The notes beneath the pieces were generated by a model. It was not told the origin of the DNA, searched no databases, and worked only from the letters and a program-made list of their open reading frames with translations. From DSOS01 sp035286585 (lineage in GTDB: Bacteria > Chloroflexota > Anaerolineae > Anaerolineales > UBA4823), in contig DATEDC010000238.1 in the NCBI GenBank assembly GCA_035286585.1, forward strand, positions 1 to 5,490: a stretch of DNA of 5,490 nucleotides. The letters are read 5' to 3'. Numbering within the stretch: position 1 is the stretch's first letter; each line of letters opens with the position of its first letter. Below, piece by piece: positions 1 through 5,396 of this stretch. The position numbers and the translations under genes are program-made.

Positions 1-935
1 CTTCCTTCCTCAGCACCGGCACAGTGACCGCCCTGGTCTACGGCTGGCTGATCATGCAGTTCCCCGAGACGGTCATCGGCACGACGATCGGCACCGCGTT
101 CTTACCCACCTTATCCGAGCAGGCGGCGCGCGGCGGGCACAGCGGGATCCGCCCCCCTCTGCAACGCTGGCTGCGCTGGGGCCTGCCGTTCGCCCTGGCG
201 CTGATCATGGGGGTGCGAGGCGAAGACCTGGTTTTCCTGGGCCCCATCGCGCCCGAGACAAACCAGCAGCTCTGGGCGGTCAAGGGCCTGCTGCTGGCTG
301 CACTCGGCCTCGCCCTGCTGCCCAGGGCACTCAAATTCCCGCTGCCCGGCTCTGGCAGCGAGTTCCCCGAGTCGCTCCAGCGCGCCCTGCGGGCCATCCT
401 GGCGCTGACCATCCCCACGGCCGTATTGCTGATGGTCGTCGTGCGGCCTTTCGTAAGCCTGCTGGGCTTCGAGGACGCCGGGTTGGAGCTGGTGACCTGG
501 ACGGCGCGTGCATTTTTAGTTGGACTGGTCGGCCACTCCCTGCTCGAGGTGTCGATGCGGGCGTTTTACGCCCAACAAGACGCGTATACACCCCTGATCA
601 CTTACATTCTGCTGGCAGCGATCTATATCCTGGCGGCTGCCATGCTGAGCCCGAGGCTGGGAGCGCCCGGCTTCGGCCTGGCCAATGCCCTGGCATTTAC
701 ATTTGAAGCGCTTTTGTTGTGGTACCTGCTCAAACGCTGCTTCCCGGGCCGGCTGGCGGTGGGCGGGACACTGAGGCGCGCCCTGGCCGGCTCTGCCGTC
801 GCCGCCTTACTCGCCCTTGGCGCAATGCAGCTGCCTCTGCCCGGCATCCCCCTCGCCCTGGGCGCGGCCGGTATCGGCGCACTGGGGGCCCTGCCCTTCA
901 TCTGGCCTGAAATGAAGCTGCTGTTGAGACTGTGA
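1..935 (+). CDS. murJ: Lipid II flippase MurJ (MviN family), 3' part; 5' end outside window
   Basis: MurJ flips lipid II across the cytoplasmic membrane for peptidoglycan synthesis. The frame is open from base 3 to the TGA at 933-935, and about 310 residues are visible. The GTG at 24 is internal, because the frame runs to the window edge and full MurJ is about 500 residues. Family signatures, numbered from that GTG, are: the amphipathic helix and loop ending in AFLPTLSEQAA (25-35); hydrophobic helices near 122-147; an ARAFLVG...LLEV helix (161-176); RAFYAQQDAYTP (179-190), matching the MurJ RAFYALQDTRTP signature; and hydrophobic segments at 191-209, 216-237, 252-270 and 274-293. About 75 residues (roughly 39-115) between the LPTLSEQAA motif and the next canonical helix have no counterpart I recall in MurJ and include a hydrophobic stretch near 85-100. 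The frame is uninterrupted, so this looks like an insertion rather than a frameshift. MurJ is much more likely than another MOP-superfamily exporter such as a Wzx flippase. Confidence 0.9.
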   Translation, partial: SFLSTGTVTALVYGWLIMQFPETVIGTTIGTAFLPTLSEQAARGGHSGIRPPLQRWLRWGLPFALALIMGVRGEDLVFLGPIAPETNQQLWAVKGLLLAALGLALLPRALKFPLPGSGSEFPESLQRALRAILALTIPTAVLLMVVVRPFVSLLGFEDAGLELVTWTARAFLVGLVGHSLLEVSMRAFYAQQDAYTPLITYILLAAIYILAAAMLSPRLGAPGFGLANALAFTFEALLLWYLLKRCFPGRLAVGGTLRRALAGSAVAALLALGAMQLPLPGIPLALGAAGIGALGALPFIWPEMKLLLRL

Positions 936-1077
936 TGAACAGACCTGGCAGGTTCCTTTGATGCGATGTCTCGATCACCTATTCGCACAAGTTGGATCAC
1001 ACATATTGTATGTCACCTCGGGTAACTCCGCAGCGCCCTACGCATTTCACTCGCTCCCTTCGACTTCTCCCTCGCTC

Positions 1078-1196
1078 CGCTTCGGCTTCGCTCAGCGCAG
1101 GCGCTTCGGCTTCGCTCAGCGCAGGCGCTCGGGATCCGCTCAGCGCAGGCGCTCGGGATCCGCTCAGCGCAGGCGCTCGGGATCCGCTCAGGGAGG
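1078..1196 (+). repeat. Five-copy 24-nt tandem repeat of the CGCTCAGCGCAGG type
   Basis: Units run 1078-1101, 1102-1125, 1126-1149, 1150-1173 and 1174-1196. Each begins CGCT and ends CCGCTCAGCGCAGG or TCGCTCAGCGCAGG. Units 1-2 are identical and carry CGGCTTCG in the centre. Units 3-4 are identical and carry CGGGATCC. Unit 5 carries the second centre but ends one base shorter (CAGGGAGG). The two blocks of centres suggest two rounds of local amplification. The core resembles the dispersed CTTCGAC/CGCTCAG repeat seen nearby at 1209-1265 and 3889-3978. Confidence 0.9.
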
Positions 1197-1217
1197 CTAT
1201 CCAAATGGCTGAGCGGA
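1183..1217. repeat. Inverted repeat at the end of the 24-nt array
   Basis: TCCGCTCAG at 1183-1191 is the exact reverse complement of CTGAGCGGA at 1209-1217, with a 17-nt loop. The left arm belongs to the last tandem unit and the right arm to the minus-oriented dispersed element. The hairpin therefore arises where two oppositely oriented repeat relatives meet. No T-run follows, so there is no case for an intrinsic terminator. Confidence 0.6.
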
Positions 1218-1265
1218 GGGCGTTTCCTTCACTGCATTCAGGACATGCTTTGCCCGTAGTCGAAG
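1209..1265 (-). repeat. Dispersed repeat element (CTTCGACTACGGG ... CTCCGCTCAG), minus orientation
   Basis: Read on the minus strand, this stretch starts CTTCGACTACGGG (1253-1265) and ends CGCCCTCCGCTCAG (1209-1222), with CATGTCCTGAATGCAGTGAA in the middle. The two end motifs recur in the same order on the plus strand at 3889-3901 and 3908-3921, with a shorter middle. It therefore belongs to a dispersed intergenic family. It sits 50 nt upstream of the PfpI-like start codon and could lie in that gene's leader. Confidence 0.65.
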
Positions 1266-1302
1266 CCTGAGCGAACTCCTCCCAATGACCTTTCAAGCAA
1301 AA

Positions 1303-1308
1303 AAGGAG
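1303..1308 (+). promoter_or_regulatory. Ribosome binding site of the PfpI-like gene
   Basis: AAGGAG lies 7 nt before the ATG at 1316, an ideal Shine-Dalgarno sequence and spacing. It fixes this start. No strong promoter is visible between the repeat element and this site. Confidence 0.85.
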
Positions 1309-1315
1309 CACACTC

Positions 1316-1843
1316 ATGAAACTCGCGAACAAACACATCGCCTACCTGGTGGAGGAGGGCTTCGAAGACCTGGAATTCTGGGTGCCGGTGATGCGCCTGC
1401 GGGAAGAGGGGGCGCGGGTGACGGTGGTGGGCACGGGGAGCAAAGCCAGCTACCGCGGCAAACACTGCCTGGAAGCCAAACCCGACACCGTCGCCAACCA
1501 GGTATCGGCGGATGACTTCGACGGGCTGGTGGTCCCCGGGGGCTGGGCGCCGGACAAGCTGCGCCGCTACCCGGCGGTGCTGGAGCTGGTGCGCGGCGTG
1601 CAGGAGCAGGGCAAGATCCTGGCGGCGATCTGCCACGCGGGATCGGTGCTGATCTCGGCGGGAGTCGTCGCCGGCCACCGGGTGACCGGCTCCAAGGGCA
1701 TCAAGGATGACCTGGTCAACGCCGGGGGCGTCTGGGTGGATGAACCCGCGTTCCGCGATGGCAACCAGGTGTGGGGGCGGGTGGTTGAAGACATCCCCGC
1801 GTTCTGCCGCGAGCTGGTCAAGGCGCTGGCGGGGGAGGCGTAG
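1316..1843 (+). CDS. DJ-1/PfpI family protein (putative intracellular protease, glyoxalase or deglycase type)
   Basis: This is a complete 175-residue cytoplasmic protein, the normal length for single-domain DJ-1/PfpI members, with no signal peptide. Visible motifs: beta strand HIAYLVEEGFEDLEFWVP (7-24), where Glu20 aligns with the conserved active-site Glu18 of DJ-1; DGLVVPGGWAPD (69-80), the Gly-Gly turn that forms the oxyanion hole; and ILAAICHAG (101-109), the nucleophile elbow with Cys106 followed by His107 as in PfpI. A C-terminal block, KDDLVNAGGVWVDE (130-143) then VVEDIPAFC (157-164), is typical of the PfpI branch. Family members are variously described as proteases, glyoxalases, protein deglycases or redox chaperones, and the sequence cannot decide between these. 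It is flanked by 380 and 225 nt of repeat DNA, so it is probably a single-gene transcript. The family call is secure; the substrate is unknown. Confidence 0.93.
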   Translation: MKLANKHIAYLVEEGFEDLEFWVPVMRLREEGARVTVVGTGSKASYRGKHCLEAKPDTVANQVSADDFDGLVVPGGWAPDKLRRYPAVLELVRGVQEQGKILAAICHAGSVLISAGVVAGHRVTGSKGIKDDLVNAGGVWVDEPAFRDGNQVWGRVVEDIPAFCRELVKALAGEA

Positions 1844-1902
1844 ATAGAAATTCTCCCTTCGGATAGGATGCGGACGAGCGCGGGAAAACGCTGAAAGAGG
1901 AA

Positions 1903-2023
1903 GGCTGGCAACGGATTTTGAGAACGGATTGAGCGGATGGCTGGCAACGGATGGCTGGCAACGGATTTTGAGAACGGATTGAGCGGATGGCTAGCAACGG
2001 ATGATGCAACGGATTGAGCGGAT
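1903..2023 (+). repeat. 50-nt tandem duplication built from AACGGAT/GAGCGGAT units
   Basis: Positions 1903-1952 and 1953-2002 are the same 50-nt sequence with one mismatch (G to A at 1992). A shortened third piece, ending CAACGGATTGAGCGGAT, follows at 2003-2023. Within each unit, GGCTGGCAACGGAT occurs twice, at the start and the end, and AACGGATTGAGCGGAT lies between. It fills most of the 225-nt gap between the PfpI-like gene and the subtilase gene. The rest of that gap shows no gene, clear promoter or terminator. Confidence 0.9.
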
Positions 2024-2068
2024 GAGGGCATCGAAAAAGGAAGCTGGCGGTATGCACGCGGGTTAAAG

Positions 2069-3622
2069 TTGAGACAAATCGGGTTTTATGCTGCATGGAA
2101 TAAATTTGGCACAATGCTCCTGCTGGCGGCGGTCTTCGCCGCAGGCGGGAGCGCCTCGCTCGCCTCGCCCACCGCCTGGCAGGCCAAAGTCGATCCCTGG
2201 GTGCAGAGCACCGCTTCGCAGGTGGAGAGCGAGTTCCTCGTCTTCCTGAGCGAGCAGGCCGACCTGAGCGGGGCAAGCGGGTTGAAGACGAAGGGTGAAA
2301 AAGGGCAGTACGTCTTCGAGCAGCTCAGCGCGACCGCCAAACGCACGCAAGCGCCAGTACTGGCGGTCCTGGAGGCGCATGGCGTAGCCCACCAGCCCTT
2401 CTGGGTAGCCAACATGATCTGGGCGCGCGGGGATATAAAGCTGATCCAGGCGCTGGCAGCCCGCCAGGACGTGGCCCACATCTTCGCCAACCCTGCCGTG
2501 CGCCTGGATGAGCCAGCCCGCCACCCCGCGGCTGAACAGAGCCTGGCAGCGGATGCAATCGAGTGGAACATCCTGAAGGTCAACGCCGATAACCTGTGGG
2601 CCCTCGGCTACAGCGGGCAGGGGGCGGTGGTCGGCGGGCAGGACACCGGCTACGATTGGGACCACCCGGCGCTGGTAAACCAGTACCGCGGCTGGGATGG
2701 GGCAAGCGCCGACCACAACTACCACTGGCACGACGCGATCCACAGCGGCGGCGGGGTCTGCGGGCCTGACTCGCCCGTGCCGTGTGACGACCACAACCAC
2801 GGCACGCACACCATGGGGACGATGGTGGGCGCCGGTGGCGGCGCCAACGGCGGGAGCAACCAGATCGGCATGGCGCCGGGAGCGCGCTGGATCGGCTGCC
2901 GCAACATGGACCAGGGGGTGGGCACGCCAGCCAGCTACAGCGAGTGCTACCAATGGTTCATCGCCCCTACTGATTTGAATGGAAATAACCCGCGCCCCGA
3001 CCTGGCCCCGGACGTGATCAACAACTCGTGGAGCTGCCCGCCCAGCGAGGGCTGCAGCGACCCGAACGCCCTGCTCGCGGTGGTGAACAACGTGCGCGCG
3101 GCGGGCATCCTGACGGTGCACGCGGCGGGAAACAGCGGCTTTCTGGGGTGCTCGTCGATCAGCGACCCGGCTGCCATCTACGAGGCCTCCTTCAGCGTAG
3201 GCGCAACGAACAGCACGGACCTGATCGCCAGCTTCAGCAGCCGCGGGCCGGTGACGATCGATGACAGCAACCGGCTGAAGCCGGACATCTCGGCGCCGGG
3301 CGTGAACGTCCGCTCCAGCGTGCGCAATGGCGGCTATGCGATACTCAGCGGCACCAGCATGGCCGCGCCGCACGTCGCCGGGCTGGCCGCGCTGCTGATC
3401 TCCGCCGACCCGGCGCTGCGCGGGGACGTCGACAGGCTCGAAAGCCTGATCGAGAGCGGGGCGCTGCCGCGCACCACGGCGCAAAACTGCGGGGGTGTGC
3501 CCGGTACGCAGATCCCCAACAACACCTACGGCTGGGGGCGGGCCGACGCCCTGGGGTCGTTGGAAGCGCTGATGGGGATCACGGAGAGGTCGTTCCTGCC
3601 GCTGGTGCTGGGTGGGCCGTGA
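2069..3622 (+). CDS. Secreted S8 (subtilisin-like) serine peptidase, bacillopeptidase F-like
   Basis: This is a complete 517-residue preproprotease. The N-terminus has Arg2 and Lys12, then a hydrophobic core (about 14-27) and a small-residue region with likely cleavage after Ser30 or Ser33, giving a Sec signal peptide. Residues about 53-146 look like an inhibitor-I9-type propeptide (FWVANMIWARGD and DVAHIFANPAVRL). The catalytic domain spans about 165-500: Asp192 in GGQDTGYDWDHPAL, His244 in NHGTHTMGT, oxyanion Asn355 in AAGNSG and Ser430 in SGTSMAAPHVAG, so the triad is intact. Eight cysteines (231, 239, 277, 293, 323, 329, 361, 474) could form disulfides after export. The protein ends soon after the domain with RSFLPLVLGGP. 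The TTG start has no good ribosome binding site. The first in-frame ATG (2114) would remove the charged n-region of the signal peptide, so TTG is preferred, though not proven. The gene stands alone between repeat regions. Confidence 0.93.
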   Translation: MRQIGFYAAWNKFGTMLLLAAVFAAGGSASLASPTAWQAKVDPWVQSTASQVESEFLVFLSEQADLSGASGLKTKGEKGQYVFEQLSATAKRTQAPVLAVLEAHGVAHQPFWVANMIWARGDIKLIQALAARQDVAHIFANPAVRLDEPARHPAAEQSLAADAIEWNILKVNADNLWALGYSGQGAVVGGQDTGYDWDHPALVNQYRGWDGASADHNYHWHDAIHSGGGVCGPDSPVPCDDHNHGTHTMGTMVGAGGGANGGSNQIGMAPGARWIGCRNMDQGVGTPASYSECYQWFIAPTDLNGNNPRPDLAPDVINNSWSCPPSEGCSDPNALLAVVNNVRAAGILTVHAAGNSGFLGCSSISDPAAIYEASFSVGATNSTDLIASFSSRGPVTIDDSNRLKPDISAPGVNVRSSVRNGGYAILSGTSMAAPHVAGLAALLISADPALRGDVDRLESLIESGALPRTTAQNCGGVPGTQIPNNTYGWGRADALGSLEALMGITERSFLPLVLGGP

Positions 3623-3625
3623 GAC

Positions 3626-3728
3626 AGTGATGAAAGAACCCAACGCAGAGACGCGAAGGTGCAAAGGCGCAGGGGAAGAAGTGTCAAGTGCCACGTGTCA
3701 AGTGTTTCGGTGTCAAGTGCCAAGTGTT
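3626..3728 (+). repeat. Composite repeat, left copy (AACGCAGAGACGC block plus GTGTCAAGTGCC block)
   Basis: It starts just after the subtilase stop codon. It has a purine-rich AACGCAGAGACGCGAAGG... part (3642-3675) followed by reiterated GTGTCAAGTG units (3681-3728). The 19-mers at 3677-3695 (AGAAGTGTCAAGTGCCACG) and 3710-3728 (GTGTCAAGTGCCAAGTGTT) recur exactly at 5433-5451 and 5472-5490, after the next gene. The lead-in GTGATG..AAAGAAC..AACGCA is also shared, so the whole composite is one unit found twice in the same orientation. Confidence 0.85.
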
Positions 3729-3738
3729 CCGGTGGGAG

Positions 3739-3838
3739 GCAGCTAAAGCTGCACCTACAAGTGCACGTTGATAATACACCAACGTGTGCACGTCGAAAAT
3801 GCACCTCCGTGAGCACGAAACCTGGCCTGCGCCAGGTT
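3739..3838. repeat. Hairpin cluster with reiterated TGCAC motifs
   Basis: Three inverted repeats stand in a row. GCAGCT-AA-AGCTGC lies at 3739-3752. CACGTTG (3764-3770) pairs with CAACGTG (3780-3786) around a 9-nt loop. AACCTGGC (3819-3826) pairs with GCCAGGTT (3831-3838) around CTGC. TGCAC or GAGCAC motifs recur at about 3752, 3762, 3787, 3800 and 3812. A TTTTGGGTTTTTTG tract starts about 22 nt after the last stem, too far for a standard intrinsic terminator, though weak termination of the subtilase transcript is possible. It looks like intergenic repeat DNA rather than a gene. Confidence 0.65.
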
Positions 3839-3888
3839 GGAAATCCGCCGGGGGGTGAATTTTGGGTTTTTTGTGGCCGCGATTTGTA

Positions 3889-3978
3889 CTTCGACTACGG
3901 GGCTAACGCCCCTCCGCTCAGTACGTTGGTTTCGCACTTCGACTTCCGCTTCGACAAGCTCAGCGTCCGCTCGGTGTA
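3889..3978 (+). repeat. Dispersed CTTCGAC/CGCTCAG repeat element, plus orientation
   Basis: It begins CTTCGACTACGGG (3889-3901), contains a small hairpin GGGGC-TAAC-GCCCC (3899-3912), then CTCCGCTCAG, and ends with TTCGACAAGCTCAGC and CCGCTCGG. The end motifs match the minus-oriented element at 1209-1265. It ends about 15 nt before the -35 box of the recombinase-like gene. Confidence 0.65.
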
Positions 3979-3991
3979 AAAAAATGGGGGA

Positions 3992-4020
3992 TTGTGTTTC
4001 TAGAATATTTGTGCTAGATT
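3992..4020 (+). promoter_or_regulatory. Sigma-70-type promoter with extended -10, for the recombinase-like gene
   Basis: TTGTGT (3992-3997) and TAGATT (4015-4020) are separated by exactly 17 nt. TG at 4012-4013 provides an extended -10 (TGCTAGATT). The stretch is clearly AT-richer than its surroundings. Transcription would begin around 4026-4028, just at the ribosome binding site, so the leader would be very short. This placement implies that the gene has its own promoter and does not depend on read-through from the protease gene. Confidence 0.6.
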
Positions 4021-4026
4021 CAAGGG

Positions 4027-4035
4027 GGAGGTGAT
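4027..4035 (+). promoter_or_regulatory. Strong ribosome binding site deciding the start at 4041
   Basis: GGAGGTGAT is a nine-base match to the complement of the 16S rRNA tail. GGAGG ends 9 nt before the ATG at 4041. The in-frame TTG at 4035 overlaps this site and cannot be the start. Confidence 0.8.
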
Positions 4036-4040
4036 TGCAG

Positions 4041-5396
4041 ATGAGCGACGAAAAGCAAACGGATGATTTGGAGCTCGCCCGGCTGCTGGAGGGCACCGGG
4101 CTCTCCGCCGCGGGGGATAAGGAACGGCTGGAGCGCTGGGGGCAGGCGTTCGCCTGCTGGCTGGAGGAGCGGCGAGCAAGGGGCAGCGTCCAGGACAAGC
4201 GGAGGGGGCGGAACACGTGGAAGGAGTTCATTGGGTTCACCCAGGCGCTGCCGTGGCAGGTTACTACTGAAATGGTGACGGGGTACGTGGAATGGCTGAG
4301 CGAGCAGGGGCGGCAGGCGGGCACGATCGGCTGGCGATTGAGGAGCATCTCCAAGTTTTACGAGTTCACCCAGGAGTTCTGCCAGCGAGAGGGGATCGAG
4401 GCGGAGGAGGGGGAGGGCTTCAACCCGGCAGCCGCGGCGAGCAGGCCGAAAGCCAGGGCTTACGAGAAGGCGAATATTTTGAGCCCGGCGGAGGAGAGGG
4501 CGCTTTTAAAAACAATCCGCAGCGACCCCTCGCCGACGGGCAAACGGGATTACGCCTTCTTTTTGACGCTGCTGCGCAGCGGGTGCCGGCCGGGGGACCT
4601 GCTGCGGCTGAAGTGGGGCGAACTGGAGGAGGAGGGGGGAAGATGGCAGATGCGGTTTACGTCGAGAGGAAAGACACGCCGGGCATGGCTGCCGAGGGAA
4701 GCGATGAGGGCGATCCGGGAGGGGCTGGCGGCGTGCGGCAGGCTGGAGGTGATCGGCGCCGAGGAGCACGTCTTCGCGCCGAGCCGCCAGCCGCTGGTGC
4801 GGGAAGCGCAGGACAGGCGGGAGGACTGGGCGGGGGAAAGACCGCTCTCGAGCGCCCAGGCGCGCCGCCTGCTGAAGCTGTACGCGGGCTGGGCAGGCTT
4901 GAAGAGGGAGGAGATCACTTTCCACACGCTGCGGCACACAGCGGTGATGCGCATGCAGGAGGCGGGATGGCCGGCGGAAGAGATCCGCGCCAGGCAAGGC
5001 AGGCAAAAGAACAAGAACATGGGGGTGTGCCTGCGGCGGCTGAGCGCAAAGCCGCGGGCAAGGCTGCGAGCGGGGCAACGACCCCAGCGAGAGAGGGGCG
5101 AGACGCCAGGGCGCGGACCGTGGCGGGCCGAGACGCAGCACGGGCTGTACGCGAAAACTCTGCCGGAACTGGAGGAGCTGGAGGCGCAAGGCGTGCGCCT
5201 GCGAGGGATAGAGCGGGAGCTCGAGCGCTGCCAGATCGTGGCGGAGCGAGCGGGGGCGCTGCGGGAGCAGTCTCGGGACCCGGCGGAGCGAAGGAGGCTG
5301 ATCAAGGTGGTCTGCCGGGTGAACTACCGGCTGGTGAGGCTGTTGAGGCTGCGGGGCGAGCTGAGGAGGTTGAGGGAGGAGATGGATAAGTGGTGA
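4041..5396 (+). CDS. Tyrosine recombinase/integrase-like protein with altered active site and C-terminal basic coiled-coil tail
   Basis: 451 residues from the ATG fixed by the ribosome binding site. Residues about 27-115 resemble the helical core-binding domain of phage-integrase-type recombinases (WKEFIGFTQAL, GTIGWRLRSISKFYEF). An acidic linker (118-128) follows. The catalytic domain spans about 145-340: Arg183 in RSGCRPGDLLRLKW, Lys211 in SRGKTRR, and His295 and Arg298 in FHTLRHTAVMRM. The expected second His is Arg321 (QGRQ) and the expected nucleophile Tyr is Cys330 (VCLRRL). The distances His295-Arg321 (26) and His295-Cys330 (35) equal XerD His244-His270 and His244-Tyr279. The frame is open throughout. 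Residues about 335-365 form an Arg-rich stretch, and 370-451 a charged Leu/Glu/Arg region that looks coiled-coil. Normal Tyr-mediated cleavage seems impossible, so it may be a DNA-binding derivative, a decayed enzyme, or an enzyme with another nucleophile. AGG/AGA make up about a third of Arg codons, whereas the subtilase gene uses mostly CGC, hinting at transfer. Confidence 0.8.
   Translation: MSDEKQTDDLELARLLEGTGLSAAGDKERLERWGQAFACWLEERRARGSVQDKRRGRNTWKEFIGFTQALPWQVTTEMVTGYVEWLSEQGRQAGTIGWRLRSISKFYEFTQEFCQREGIEAEEGEGFNPAAAASRPKARAYEKANILSPAEERALLKTIRSDPSPTGKRDYAFFLTLLRSGCRPGDLLRLKWGELEEEGGRWQMRFTSRGKTRRAWLPREAMRAIREGLAACGRLEVIGAEEHVFAPSRQPLVREAQDRREDWAGERPLSSAQARRLLKLYAGWAGLKREEITFHTLRHTAVMRMQEAGWPAEEIRARQGRQKNKNMGVCLRRLSAKPRARLRAGQRPQRERGETPGRGPWRAETQHGLYAKTLPELEELEAQGVRLRGIERELERCQIVAERAGALREQSRDPAERRRLIKVVCRVNYRLVRLLRLRGELRRLREEMDKW

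Larger units (their letters stand above)
936..1315. other. 380-nt repeat-filled intergenic region between murJ and the PfpI-like gene
   Basis: No credible gene lies here. The open frames across it come from a 24-nt repeat, a multiple of three, which keeps frames open. Just after murJ there is only a 4-bp hairpin (943-953) without a proper T-run, so I do not call a terminator. A weak promoter-like pair (TTCGCA at 982-987 and TATTGT at 1004-1009, 16 nt apart) matches consensus in only 4 of 6 positions at each box. From about 1060 onward the sequence is CTTCGAC/CGCTCAG-type repeat DNA, followed by the leader of the next gene. Confidence 0.7.

Noticed and set aside
936..960. Intrinsic terminator after murJ
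   Set aside because: Only a 4-bp stem with a 3-nt loop and no real T-run, so it is not supportable.
958..1338. Small open frames across the 24-nt array on both strands (AQRRRSGS-like and APALSGSR-like repeats)
   Set aside because: They exist only because the repeat unit is a multiple of three nucleotides. There is no ribosome binding site and the peptides are pure repeat translation.
1903..2023. Possible CRISPR array
   Set aside because: The 50-nt units are directly adjacent with no unique spacers, and no cas genes are present.
2063..3694. 543-codon open frame on the minus strand opposite the subtilase gene
   Set aside because: It mirrors the GC-rich third positions of the real gene. The product is an Arg/Val/Ala/His-rich sequence without recognisable motifs, while the plus strand has a complete S8 triad.
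3659..4034. Small open frames in the gap before the recombinase-like gene, on both strands
   Set aside because: They run through dispersed repeats and the promoter, lack ribosome binding sites and encode no recognisable domain.
4977..5035. Frameshift in the recombinase explaining the missing Tyr and His
   Set aside because: Flanking residues (GWPAEEI before, LRRL after) fit the family in the same frame with exact spacing. The other frames do not restore a GH...Y pattern.
4292..5389. 365-codon open frame in another plus frame inside the recombinase-like gene
   Set aside because: Its translation is low-complexity Gly/Ala/Arg/Glu with no family motifs. The other frame carries the integrase motifs at XerD spacing.
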